A stretch of 59,840 nt of DNA from assembly GCA_017651425.1 (NCBI GenBank), contig JAGCCZ010000028.1:1-59840 (forward strand). The letters are read 5' to 3'. Made by a program: the position numbers and the translations under genes. Shown here in pieces: positions 36,724-48,220 of the stretch (positions within the stretch are counted from its first letter, which is position 1; each line of letters starts with the position of its first letter). The DNA is from Bacteroidales bacterium. Lineage in GTDB: Bacteria > Bacteroidota > Bacteroidia > Bacteroidales > WCHB1-69. The notes below the pieces were generated by a model. It worked only from the letters and a program-made list of their open reading frames with translations, had not been told where the DNA came from and made no database searches.

Positions 36724-37617
36724 ATGCGATGCCTGCTCATCTATTTTACGGGAACTTTCAACACCCGCTACGTTTCACAGCAATTGAAAAAAAGGCTGGA
36801 ATCGGTCGGTTACGATGTGACTTTGTACGAAATCGACCCCTTGAACACGGAACGTCTCGACCTGTCGCGGTATGAATTAATCGGATTGGGCTACCCAATC
36901 TATGGCTACAACGCACCTTGGCCGTTTCTCAAATTCATTCGGAAGCAGAAATTTCCCAAAGGCATCCGGACTTTCATCTACAAGAACTCCGGCGAGACCG
37001 AGAAAGTCAATGATGCCTCTTCTCTGTTCGTTTGGCGCAAACTAAAACGCAGCAACGCCGTTATAGAGAACGAATATCATTTTATGATGCCCTACAACAT
37101 CCATTTCCGTTTTGACGAGCGACTGGTCAAGGAAATCCTGGACATGGATGACAAGCTCTACGACATTCTTATTTATGAGATCACGCATCAAATTCCCAAC
37201 ATCAAGCGCTACAAGCTTTGGCACCGTATTGTGACCCGCGCGGTTTCCATCCAATTTGTGGGCGGCGACGTAAATTCGTTTTTCTACAAGACAGACATGG
37301 AAAAGTGCAGTGACTGCGGCCTGTGCATCCGGCAGTGCCCGATGCACAACATCCGCAAAGACGACACCGGCACCGTACAGTTCGGTCACCACTGCCTCAT
37401 GTGTATGCGCTGTTCATTTTTCTGCCCCACCAATGCCATTCACATCGGCATTCTGCAGGGTTGGCGCGTGAACGGCCGTTACAACTTCAAAGCCATCCGC
37501 GAAATGAAAGTGGACGAACCGTTCATCACTCCGGACACGCAAGGCTTTTTCCGATGCTATGTTGACACCTACGCCTACATAAACAATCGGCATAACGAAT
37601 TATTCGGGGAACAATAA
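36724..37617 (+). CDS. EFR1-family flavodoxin-ferredoxin protein
   Basis: A 297-residue redox protein. The N-terminal part is a flavodoxin-like domain (IYFTGTFNTRYVSQQL ... ELIGLGYPIYGYNAPWPFLKFI). Residues about 196-245 hold two [4Fe-4S] clusters, CSDCGLCIRQCP and CLMCMRCSFFCP. This order is that of EFR1 proteins of anaerobes. A hydrophobic segment is not evident, so it is cytosolic. Its redox partner is unknown. It is the fourth gene of a plus-strand run after flippase, GT2 and SnoaL-like genes, and a terminator hairpin begins at its stop codon. Confidence 0.9.
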   Translation: MRCLLIYFTGTFNTRYVSQQLKKRLESVGYDVTLYEIDPLNTERLDLSRYELIGLGYPIYGYNAPWPFLKFIRKQKFPKGIRTFIYKNSGETEKVNDASSLFVWRKLKRSNAVIENEYHFMMPYNIHFRFDERLVKEILDMDDKLYDILIYEITHQIPNIKRYKLWHRIVTRAVSIQFVGGDVNSFFYKTDMEKCSDCGLCIRQCPMHNIRKDDTGTVQFGHHCLMCMRCSFFCPTNAIHIGILQGWRVNGRYNFKAIREMKVDEPFITPDTQGFFRCYVDTYAYINNRHNELFGEQ

Positions 37618-37640
37618 AAAAACGCGGCTTTCGCCGCGTT
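37614..37640. terminator. Bidirectional terminator
   Basis: AACGCGGC (37621-37628), loop of four, GCCGCGTT (37633-37640). A seven-A run on the left gives a good T run for the minus-strand acyl-CoA synthetase gene; the plus-side T run is weak. Confidence 0.82.
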
Positions 37641-37645
37641 CTTGA

Positions 37646-39424
37646 TTACTGTTCGTATATACGGTTGATTGTCTCGACGTAATAGTCCAGCACCTTGTTG
37701 CGCTTGATTTTCAGTGTCGGGGTCAGGAAACCGTTGGCTTGCGTCCACTCGTCGGCGAGCAAGACGAATTTCATGATATTTTCAGCCTTGCCGAGTTCCT
37801 GGTTGCACTTGTCAATCTCCTTCTTTATGCGCTGCTGAATCTGAGGATGCTGGGCCATCTCCTCCTTGGTCGTGTATTTCACGTCATGACGCTCACACCA
37901 GCACTTGAGGAATTCGTAGTCGGGGATGATGAGCGCGGCGGCAAACTTCTGGTTTTCGCCGACCACCACCACCTGCTCGATGAAACGAGAGCGAACAAGC
38001 ATGTCCTCAATCAGTTGCGGGTTCACATACTTGCCTTGCGAGGTCTTGAACAAGTTCTTCTTGCGACCGGTGAGTACCAGTTGCCCCTTGGTGGTAAAAC
38101 GACCCAAATCACCGGTGTGCAGCCAGCCGTCCTTGTCGATGATCTCGTTGGTGAGTTCCTCTTCCTTGTAATAGCCCATCATGACATTGTGGCCCCGGCA
38201 AATGACTTCGCCATCGGGGGTGATGGCGATTTCGACACCCGGCAACGGGAAGCCAACCGTGTTGGCCTCGCGGCCGTATTTGTCGCGGCAGGAGACGGCA
38301 ATCACGGGAGAGGTCTCCGTCATGCCATAGCCCTCGAACACGGGCATGCCGATGGCGGAAAAGAAGGAGCAGAGCTGCGGTTGCAGGGAGGCGGCACCCG
38401 AAACGAAAATGTCGAACTTCTCAATACCGAGTCCTTGACGGATCTTGCTATAGACCAACTTGTCGGCTACGGCATGCTTGCAATTGTACCACCACGAGCG
38501 CTCGCTGTCCTCAATCACATACTCACGCGCAATCTTGACCGCCCAGAAGAAAATCTTCTGCGCCAAGCCCTTCTGTGCCTTTCCGTTTTTGATAATACCA
38601 TCATAAAACTTCTCGAACACACGTGGGACGGCGGACATCATGGTGGGGTGAACCTCCTTGATGGAACTTTGGATCGCGGCCAGGTTCTGCACATAGTAAA
38701 CGGTCATCCCCAAGTACTGGTACAGGATCACCAGCATGTTCTCATAGGCGTGACACATGGGAAGAAAACTCAAGGCTTTCTTGGACCACTTGGCCGGGGT
38801 GTGCTTGAGATTCTCTAACTGCTGCATCAGATTATAGTGAGAAAGCATAACACCCTTGGGCGTGCCCGTCGTGCCGGATGTATAGATCATCATGGCACAC
38901 TGTTTCTCGTCCACCGCATCACGATACTGCTGCAACAACTCAGGGTTGGGGTTTTGACGACCCAGATCCAACAGCTGATCCCAATAGGGGAAGTCCTTGC
39001 GGTCGATGAAAGTATAGAGATCCAGCAATTCGGGCACTTTGCCACGCACCATCTGGATTTTCTTCATCACCTCGGCGCCTTCCATAATCAGCAACTTGAT
39101 GCCGCTGTGGTTCAATATATATAAGTAGTCATCGGCAGAGATGGTCGGATAGACGGGCACGAGGATGGCACCGATTTGCGTGACGGCCATTTGGGTGATG
39201 GTCCATTCCGGACGATTGGTGGAGATGATGCCCACACGGTCGCCGGGACGGATACCCTTATGCAATAAAGCATAACTTAAGATAGTCGCCGTATCTTTAT
39301 ATTCCTTAGGAGAATAGAATTTCCATTCACCATCAACTTTACAGGAAAGAGCCTTTTGCTGTTCAGGATGACGAGCTTCATATTGAAGCATGATGTCAAA
39401 AATACGTTTCACGTTTTCTTCCAT
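37646..39424 (-). CDS. Long-chain acyl-CoA synthetase (AMP-forming), copy 2
   Basis: A 592-residue ANL enzyme, paralogue of the one at 15345-17108. Start set at MEENVKRIFDIMLQYEARHPEQ; 62 more upstream codons are open but contain no family sequence. Motifs: YTSGTTGTPKGVMLSH near 179, GYGMTETSPVIAV near 359, DGWLHTGDLGRF near 426, TGRKKNLFKTSQGKYVNPQ near 447. It would activate long-chain fatty acids. Being encoded next to an envelope and redox cluster does not define its substrate. Two copies in 25 kb suggest different chain-length or expression roles. Confidence 0.93.
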   Translation of the reverse strand: MEENVKRIFDIMLQYEARHPEQQKALSCKVDGEWKFYSPKEYKDTATILSYALLHKGIRPGDRVGIISTNRPEWTITQMAVTQIGAILVPVYPTISADDYLYILNHSGIKLLIMEGAEVMKKIQMVRGKVPELLDLYTFIDRKDFPYWDQLLDLGRQNPNPELLQQYRDAVDEKQCAMMIYTSGTTGTPKGVMLSHYNLMQQLENLKHTPAKWSKKALSFLPMCHAYENMLVILYQYLGMTVYYVQNLAAIQSSIKEVHPTMMSAVPRVFEKFYDGIIKNGKAQKGLAQKIFFWAVKIAREYVIEDSERSWWYNCKHAVADKLVYSKIRQGLGIEKFDIFVSGAASLQPQLCSFFSAIGMPVFEGYGMTETSPVIAVSCRDKYGREANTVGFPLPGVEIAITPDGEVICRGHNVMMGYYKEEELTNEIIDKDGWLHTGDLGRFTTKGQLVLTGRKKNLFKTSQGKYVNPQLIEDMLVRSRFIEQVVVVGENQKFAAALIIPDYEFLKCWCERHDVKYTTKEEMAQHPQIQQRIKKEIDKCNQELGKAENIMKFVLLADEWTQANGFLTPTLKIKRNKVLDYYVETINRIYEQ

Positions 39425-39533
39425 AAGTAAAATAATTTGATTACTAGTTTGAGGATGCAAAAAAACAACTTTTTCACAAGACTCTTCATAAAATGTGATT
39501 AATGCCATGTCCAAAGGGATAAATCCCATATTT

Positions 39534-39564
39534 AGGGGCGAAATATGATAATGAGGGGCGAAAT
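39534..39564. repeat. Two 11-bp direct repeats 20 bp apart (possible regulator site)
   Basis: AGGGGCGAAAT at 39534-39544 and again, identical, at 39554-39564. The start-to-start distance is about two helical turns, and the second copy ends 35 bases before the -7 box of the LytTR gene. LytTR regulators often bind paired direct repeats of this spacing. Confidence 0.6.
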
Positions 39565-39599
39565 TTCGGACGAGTGGCCAACGTATATCGTTTTTTTTA

Positions 39600-39607
39600 T
39601 ACCTTTG
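39600..39607 (+). promoter_or_regulatory. -7 box for the LytTR gene
   Basis: TACCTTTG, 20 bases before the chosen ATG at 39628; no good -33 TTTG is visible, which fits an activator-dependent promoter. Confidence 0.6.
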
Positions 39608-39627
39608 CAAACTTTTTACTGAAGACG

Positions 39628-40524
39628 ATGATAAACAAATATATGCCTGATTATCTTATAGATAGGAACAATGTCATCTCCTATTTGATATTTGTTGCAT
39701 TCTTTTCGATAATCTTCATCAACATTTTCACACCATTTCAGGGAGCGTGGTACAACACGGAGAGTGCGTCGCGCTACGACCTTTTCCTGTTTACGGTATT
39801 CTTGGTCCTGGGCGGAGTTGTGGTCCTGGGATTGAGCCGCTGGCTGATGTCTTTCATCCATCGCAAGTACGGCATCACCATTGTCCAATACATCGCATGG
39901 CTTGTTTTGGAAGTCGTACTGATTGCCACATGCTATACTTGTGGTTGTTATTTCAGTCCGAAAGACACTCGTCCATTTTCCGAAATATTCACGCGCGCAG
40001 TGCTCTATGTGCCTCTAATCATGCTCATTCCTTCCATAATCACATACCTCTACCTCGGCATCAAGGAACGTGACAAAATAATCGACAGTCTGCTTGCACT
40101 AAAAAACGACACCCCCGAGGCGGAGCCCGAATCCAACACTGAAGATAAGGGCATGGACTCCTCTGATAATGTGGATATTATAAATTTCTTCGATGAAAAG
40201 AAGGAGCTTAAACTCTCGGTCAAAACGGAGTATATCTACTATGTCGAGGCATTCGACAACTATGTGCAAATATATTACAGCACCAAGGATGAAATAGCCC
40301 GTTTCACATTGCGCAGCAGCATGAAGAAGCAGGAGGAGTTGCTGACGCCGCACGGCTTTGTGCGCTGCCACCGCTCCTACATCGTCAACTTCGCGAAAGT
40401 CACGCTCTTGCGCAAGGACAAAGACGGTCCTTACCTCGAATTGGGCAACAAGGACATTCCTGAAATTCCCGTTTCCAAGACCTACTTGGACAAGGTAACC
40501 TCTCATCTCACCTATCCGCGATGA
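39628..40524 (+). CDS. Membrane-anchored LytTR DNA-binding regulator
   Basis: A 298-residue protein starting MINKYMPDYLIDRNN. The first half has four hydrophobic helices (about 17-34, 51-71, 86-106, 120-143). A cytosolic linker is followed by a LytTR domain at about 200-298: IYYVEAFDNYVQIYYSTKDEIARFTLRSSMKKQEELLTPHGFVRCHRSYIVN, the classical 'hRsyiVn' signature. Membrane-bound LytTR proteins of this type have no receiver domain and sense an unknown signal in the membrane. The stop overlaps the nth start by 4 bases, so nth is co-transcribed. The direct repeats at 39534-39564 suggest autoregulation. Confidence 0.92.
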   Translation: MINKYMPDYLIDRNNVISYLIFVAFFSIIFINIFTPFQGAWYNTESASRYDLFLFTVFLVLGGVVVLGLSRWLMSFIHRKYGITIVQYIAWLVLEVVLIATCYTCGCYFSPKDTRPFSEIFTRAVLYVPLIMLIPSIITYLYLGIKERDKIIDSLLALKNDTPEAEPESNTEDKGMDSSDNVDIINFFDEKKELKLSVKTEYIYYVEAFDNYVQIYYSTKDEIARFTLRSSMKKQEELLTPHGFVRCHRSYIVNFAKVTLLRKDKDGPYLELGNKDIPEIPVSKTYLDKVTSHLTYPR

Positions 40525-41156
40525 AAAAGCGCAAAGACAAAATCAAATTCATAGTAGATTATTTCGAGGAGCACCAGCCCGATGTGCAGTCGGAGTTGCA
40601 TTATGCAAGTGCCTATCAGCTCTTGGTGGCCACCATGTTGGCGGCTCAATGCACGGACAAGCGTGTCAACATGGTGACGCCGGCGCTTTTCGAGGCCTAC
40701 CCCACCCCTGCGGCGTTGTCGCAGGCCACGGAAGAGGAGATACTCACCTTCATCAAGTCGGTTTCCTATCCCAACAGCAAGGCCGCACATCTCTCGGCGA
40801 TGGCCAAGATGTTAGTGGCGGAGTTTGACGGCGAGGTTCCCGGCACGATGGAGGGGCTCACGCGGCTGCCCGGTGTGGGACGCAAGACAGCCAATGTAGT
40901 GCTCGCCTTCGCCTTTGGACAAGCCGCCATGCCCGTCGATACACACGTCTTCCGCGTGGCGCACCGGTTGGGGCTGGTCCACGATGCCCCCACCCCGGAA
41001 GCGGTAGAGAAACAGCTCGTGGCACAATTTCCCCGGGAGCATGTCTCCAAGGCACACCACTGGCTTCTCCTGCACGGCCGCTACATTTGCACTGCACGGA
41101 AAGCCCACTGCGAGACATGCCCGCTCACGGACATCTGCGACGAATTCCAAAAATAA
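40521..41156 (+). CDS. nth: Endonuclease III
   Basis: A 211-residue bifunctional DNA glycosylase/AP lyase that removes oxidised pyrimidines. The helix-hairpin-helix LTRLPGVGRKTANVV holds the catalytic lysine near 119, and the catalytic aspartate is in PVDTHVFRVAHRL near 138. The [4Fe-4S] loop is C-X6-CETCPLTDIC at the C-terminus. The size is normal. The ATG lies inside the end of the LytTR gene (ATGA overlap), an uncommon pairing that would place base-excision repair under that regulator. Confidence 0.97.
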   Translation: MKKRKDKIKFIVDYFEEHQPDVQSELHYASAYQLLVATMLAAQCTDKRVNMVTPALFEAYPTPAALSQATEEEILTFIKSVSYPNSKAAHLSAMAKMLVAEFDGEVPGTMEGLTRLPGVGRKTANVVLAFAFGQAAMPVDTHVFRVAHRLGLVHDAPTPEAVEKQLVAQFPREHVSKAHHWLLLHGRYICTARKAHCETCPLTDICDEFQK

Positions 41157-41160
41157 AGTG

Positions 41161-41793
41161 CTACTCCGCCACAAGGAACCCCTCTCTGTCAAACAACTCC
41201 TCCAGACTCATCCCTTCTGCCAAGTGCAACGTCTGCAACCCTGCGGCACGCGCTCCCACCAAATGCTGGGGCGAATCATCAATGAAAAGCGTCTCCTCCG
41301 GAACCAAGTTGTTTTCCTGAATAATGTGCTGAAAACCGTTCACTTTAGGCTTTCTTATATGCAAAAGCTGCGAAAAATAGACTTTCTTGAAACGCTCCGC
41401 AAAAAGGTCGTAGCCGAACTGCTCGCGGATTTGCTTCGTGAACATCTCGTAGTTGAGTTGGTTGGTGTTACTGTATAAAAACAAACTGTAATGCTTCCCG
41501 ACCCTGCGCAAAAGTTGTTCATGCTCTTCGGGAAAACCTATCAGAATCGCATTCCAGCACTCGTCGATTTGCCGGTCCGTCAAGGCGACGTTGGACAACG
41601 AGCGCACATACGTATGGAATTCGTCCACACTGATATACCCCTCCTCAAAACGGTCCATGGTGTCGGATTGTTTTTGCTTAGAGTAGATTTCCTCAAAGTT
41701 GCGGACCCCGCATTGGGCGAAGGCCTCCGCAATGTTCTGGTAGCGGATTTTGTACAAAACGCCGCCAAAGTCAAAAATGATGTTCTTGATCAT
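41161..41793 (-). CDS. HAD phosphatase (YihX-like)
   Basis: A 210-residue HAD hydrolase. The start is ATG at 41793 (a TTG two codons upstream is the only longer choice). Motif I is IIFDFGGVLY near 4-13, where DFGGV is the form used in YihX-like sugar phosphatases; motif II is LFLYSNTNQ near 105, motif III includes HIRKPKVNGF near 147, and motif IV LFIDDSPQHLVGARAAG near 170. A helical cap of about 80 residues fits subfamily IA. It likely dephosphorylates a small metabolite such as a sugar phosphate. It lies 69 bases downstream of ligA and may share its transcript. Convergent with nth, 4 bases apart. Confidence 0.9.
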   Translation of the reverse strand: MIKNIIFDFGGVLYKIRYQNIAEAFAQCGVRNFEEIYSKQKQSDTMDRFEEGYISVDEFHTYVRSLSNVALTDRQIDECWNAILIGFPEEHEQLLRRVGKHYSLFLYSNTNQLNYEMFTKQIREQFGYDLFAERFKKVYFSQLLHIRKPKVNGFQHIIQENNLVPEETLFIDDSPQHLVGARAAGLQTLHLAEGMSLEELFDREGFLVAE

Positions 41794-41862
41794 GGTCAAA
41801 AAATATTACATACGGAGACGAGCACGCCCACATACAGATACAAAATGCATTCTCATAAGAAT

Positions 41863-45497
<3,635 letters not shown>

Positions 45498-45533
45498 AAT
45501 CAATGTTAATGAATTCAATATTAAAACAGTCGG

Positions 45534-45541
45534 CAAAAATA
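45534..45541 (-). promoter_or_regulatory. -7 box for the M6 protease gene
   Basis: TATTTTTG on the minus strand, 37 bases before the ATG. Confidence 0.65.
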
Positions 45542-45553
45542 CAACATATATTC

Positions 45554-46972
45554 TTACCTCTCGAACCACTTCAGCAATTTCATCTTCCATTCGCCGGCCT
45601 TGCCCGTATAGGGATGCTCGCGCAAAGGCAGATTGAAGACGGCACGGCCCTTGAGGACCGTCTGCGGGTGCGTGAACTCGCGGAAGCCCCACTCACCGTG
45701 GTAGGCTCCCATGCCAGAGTGACCCACGCCATTGAACGGCACGCCCTTCACCATCATGTGGATACAGACCTCGTTGATGCATCCGCCGCCGAACTGCTGC
45801 GTCTGCATCACGCGATTCGCCCACCGCATATCTTTGGTGAACAGATACATGGCCAACGGGTGCTCGCGGTCGGCGATGGTCTCCATCAGCGCATCCACCT
45901 CGGCATCCCTGAAGGGCACCACGGGCAGCAGCGGGCAGAAGAGTTCGTGCCGCACGATATGTTCGTCCTTGTCAACGGGATATATGATGGTGGGCGCATA
46001 ATGCTGCGTCTCGCGGTTGCCCTCGCCGCCGAAGATGATGCGGTCGCGATACTCATCCGCCAGCGCCGCGCACTTGTCGTATGCCGCCGTTGTGATGAGC
46101 TTCGGATATTCGGGATTGGCGACCGGATGTTCGCCAATCTGCGCCGTGAAGGCCTTCTTGAGTTCCGCCAAGAAGGGCTCCGCGACCTCCTCGGCCACGG
46201 CTATCTGATTGATGTTGATGCAGATCTGTCCGGCGTTGCAGAGCTTGAAGAAGGCGATCTTGCGGGCCGCATCCCGGAGATCAGCATCCTTGCGCACCAC
46301 GCACCAGTTGCCGGTCTCGCCACCCAGCTCCAACGCCACGGGCGTGAGGTTCTTGGAGGCCTCCGCCATCACATGCTTGCCCACGGCGGGCGAGCCGGTG
46401 TAGAAGATCTTGTCGAAGCGCTGCGCCAGGCACATATCCGCCACATCATGACCGCCGTCGATGAGGGTGACGTACTCGGGCGGGAAGACCTCCGCGAAGA
46501 AGCGTTTGAGCACTTCGGTGCAGGTCGCCGACTTGCTGCTGGACTTGACGACCACAGTGTTGCCGCCGCACATCGCCGCCGCCACCACGCCGATGGTCAG
46601 CAATATCGGGAAGTTGAACGGGCTGATGACCAACGAGACCCCGTAGGGCATCTTATAGACTTTGGTGACGGTGCTTGGGAAGCACATCAGTCCGCTGAAG
46701 TGGCACTCGGGCCGAGCCCAGCGACGCAGTCCCCGCAGCATCTCGTTGATTTCCACAATGATGGGACCCACATCACAGAGGTAGGCCTCCACCCTGCTCC
46801 GTCCGAGGTCTGCGATGAGCGCATCCTCAAACTCGGTGGCGTGCGCGATGACCGCCGCTTTCAGTTTCTTAAGCTGTTGTATCCGCCATTTGACAGGCAG
46901 AGTCGCGCCCGTGCGGAAAAATTTGCGCTGCGCCGCGACGATTTGTTGTATTTCGGTTTCGGTATAAGACAT
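45554..46972 (-). CDS. Aldehyde dehydrogenase (class 3-like)
   Basis: A 472-residue NAD(P)-dependent aldehyde dehydrogenase of the shorter class 3 / YwdH type, which lacks the N-terminal extension. Substrate and cofactor motifs: YGVSLVISPFNFPILL near 110, FYTGSPAVGKHVM near 190, the general base in ALELGGETG near 215 and the catalytic cysteine in KLCNAGQICININ near 250, then EHIVRHELFCPLLPV near 340. It oxidises fatty or aromatic aldehydes to acids. The usual ELGGKSP is ELGGETG here, so the residue next to the base is changed. A 110-base hairpin-rich leader precedes it. Confidence 0.93.
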   Translation of the reverse strand: MSYTETEIQQIVAAQRKFFRTGATLPVKWRIQQLKKLKAAVIAHATEFEDALIADLGRSRVEAYLCDVGPIIVEINEMLRGLRRWARPECHFSGLMCFPSTVTKVYKMPYGVSLVISPFNFPILLTIGVVAAAMCGGNTVVVKSSSKSATCTEVLKRFFAEVFPPEYVTLIDGGHDVADMCLAQRFDKIFYTGSPAVGKHVMAEASKNLTPVALELGGETGNWCVVRKDADLRDAARKIAFFKLCNAGQICININQIAVAEEVAEPFLAELKKAFTAQIGEHPVANPEYPKLITTAAYDKCAALADEYRDRIIFGGEGNRETQHYAPTIIYPVDKDEHIVRHELFCPLLPVVPFRDAEVDALMETIADREHPLAMYLFTKDMRWANRVMQTQQFGGGCINEVCIHMMVKGVPFNGVGHSGMGAYHGEWGFREFTHPQTVLKGRAVFNLPLREHPYTGKAGEWKMKLLKWFER

Positions 46973-47086
46973 ATTCTCGTTTTATTATGCCCCACACTGC
47001 GCTTCGCTTGTATGGGGTTAATTGCGCTTCGCGCGTCTTGCCTCTTCGAGGCTGATCATTGTATATAATTCGTCATAAAAATGACG
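46973..47086 (-). other. Hairpin-rich leader of the aldehyde dehydrogenase gene
   Basis: Between the -7 box (47090-47097) and the ATG there is an unusually long leader of about 110 bases. It holds CGTCAT/ATGACG (47071-47086), GCCTC/GAGGC (47040-47052), GCGC/GCGC (47024-47034) and CCCCA/TGGGG (46990-47017), with the word TGCGCTTCGC occurring twice. It could be a structured leader or a repeat insertion. No coding frame is supported. Confidence 0.5.
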
Positions 47087-47089
47087 CAG

Positions 47090-47097
47090 CAAAAGTA
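47090..47097 (-). promoter_or_regulatory. -7 box for the aldehyde dehydrogenase gene
   Basis: TACTTTTG on the minus strand, just after the stop codon of the upstream gene at 47105. Confidence 0.55.
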
Positions 47098-47104
47098 TGA
47101 AAAA

Positions 47105-47518
47105 TCAATACTCGTCACTGTACCCGCCACCCTTGTCGGTCAAATGGATGACGATCACGTCAAACAACGGGTAGTCCTTGTATTCCACGAAGAAGGAGAC
47201 CTCGCCGGTGAAACTTTTCGGGAATTGGATGCCCAACAACGCTCCTTGGTTGATTCTGCTCTCCTTTCCACTTTTCGTGTTCGAGTCGGAATCCCCTTTC
47301 TCATTTAGATTGAAGTCGCCATAGACCTCCTTCACGGTGCTGTCCGCATTGAGAATCACCACTCTGCAATGGAAGTTCTCGTAGGAGGTCTCATTCACAA
47401 CCCTCACTTGGTTGTATGACTTTTCGGAGCCCTTCACCTCGAAGGACATTATCTTTTGCTGCGCAAAGACGGACACCGCCGCGAACAAAAACAATACGGA
47501 AAAGATTATCCTCTTCAT
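47105..47518 (-). CDS. Small secreted protein, unknown function
   Basis: A 137-residue protein with signal peptide MKRIIFSVLFLFAAVSVFAQ (cleavage near 20). The mature domain is beta-rich (QKIMSFEVKGSEKSYNQVRVVNETSYENFHCRVVILNADS, then SFTGEVSFFVEYKDYPLFDVIVIHL) and could be a small immunoglobulin-like fold. The end is Gly/Asp/Tyr-rich (KGGGYSDEY). I do not recognise a named family. It has its own -7 box 39 bases upstream, paired with a divergent promoter for the next gene. Confidence 0.82.
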   Translation of the reverse strand: MKRIIFSVLFLFAAVSVFAQQKIMSFEVKGSEKSYNQVRVVNETSYENFHCRVVILNADSTVKEVYGDFNLNEKGDSDSNTKSGKESRINQGALLGIQFPKSFTGEVSFFVEYKDYPLFDVIVIHLTDKGGGYSDEY

Positions 47519-47557
47519 ATTCTAATTTATTAAGTGTTACTCATATCAATTTCGCTG

Positions 47558-47565
47558 CAAAAATA
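47558..47565 (-). promoter_or_regulatory. -7 box for the small secreted protein gene
   Basis: TATTTTTG on the minus strand, only 8 bases from the plus-strand box at 47574-47581. Confidence 0.6.
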
Positions 47566-47573
47566 AAAAATAT

Positions 47574-47581
47574 TATCTTTG
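47574..47581 (+). promoter_or_regulatory. -7 box for the membrane protein gene at 47605
   Basis: TATCTTTG, 23 bases before the ATG; nearly back-to-back with the minus-strand box, so the two transcripts may exclude each other. Confidence 0.6.
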
Positions 47582-47604
47582 CATTTTTTTTGGATCATTA
47601 CTTT

Positions 47605-48207
47605 ATGATGAATTCTGTCGAACAGCCCACATTTACCCAACTGCAGGCATTAGCAGATGCGATGTCGGGCAAAGTGCCTGTTTCAGTTTCTGAGCGAAAC
47701 GGCACCATCACCTTTGTCGCACCGCGAGGCAAGATAATTCGGAAAATCGTGATCATGTCCCTCTTGGGCATATTGGGGACGTGGTGGGGAATTGTCAACT
47801 CCAACATTGAGGTCGTCATCGTTTCAATGGGCTTTGTCATTGCGTATGGACTTCTATCAGAGCCTTCCCATTCCGTAATCATCAACAGGCAAGGTTGCAA
47901 GGTATTAACGGGGTTGTTGGGCATACAAAGGGCCTCATACGACTGGCATGATTACAAGGGACCGCTGGTTTATATGAGGTCTTTAAACGGACGAGAGCCA
48001 TCGCCCAAGGAATTCTGCCTAAAATTCTCTCATCACAATCGGCAGCGAGAGGTGCGCCTCACAGATCTGACACAAGGGAAGTCCGACAATTCCCGCGAGA
48101 CCCTTCATCAAATGTCGGAATTTTGGGGATTGGCAGAACGTTTGCTGGATTTGGAGCCGTTTAAAACAGAATACCAGACAACCAGCCGTAATGCTATATT
48201 CGGATAA
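47605..48207 (+). CDS. Two-helix membrane protein, unknown function
   Basis: A 200-residue protein starting MMNSVEQPTFTQLQALADAMSGK; the open frame continues far upstream but over the divergent promoters. Residues about 46-60 and 65-82 (KIVIMSLLGILGTWWGIV, EVVIVSMGFVIAYGLL) form a membrane hairpin. The rest (INRQGCKVLTGLLGIQRASYDWHDYKGPLVYMRSL...) is a cytosolic beta-rich region that resembles PH-like bacterial domains attached to such hairpins. No catalytic motif, and function is unknown. Convergent with the alcohol dehydrogenase gene. Confidence 0.8.
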   Translation: MMNSVEQPTFTQLQALADAMSGKVPVSVSERNGTITFVAPRGKIIRKIVIMSLLGILGTWWGIVNSNIEVVIVSMGFVIAYGLLSEPSHSVIINRQGCKVLTGLLGIQRASYDWHDYKGPLVYMRSLNGREPSPKEFCLKFSHHNRQREVRLTDLTQGKSDNSRETLHQMSEFWGLAERLLDLEPFKTEYQTTSRNAIFG

Positions 48208-48220
48208 TCGGCTTCCCCAA

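Noticed and set aside
39511..39530. GGGATAAATCCC palindrome near the LytTR gene as an operator
   Set aside because: It is short, single and could arise by chance; the exact direct repeats next to it are the stronger candidate.
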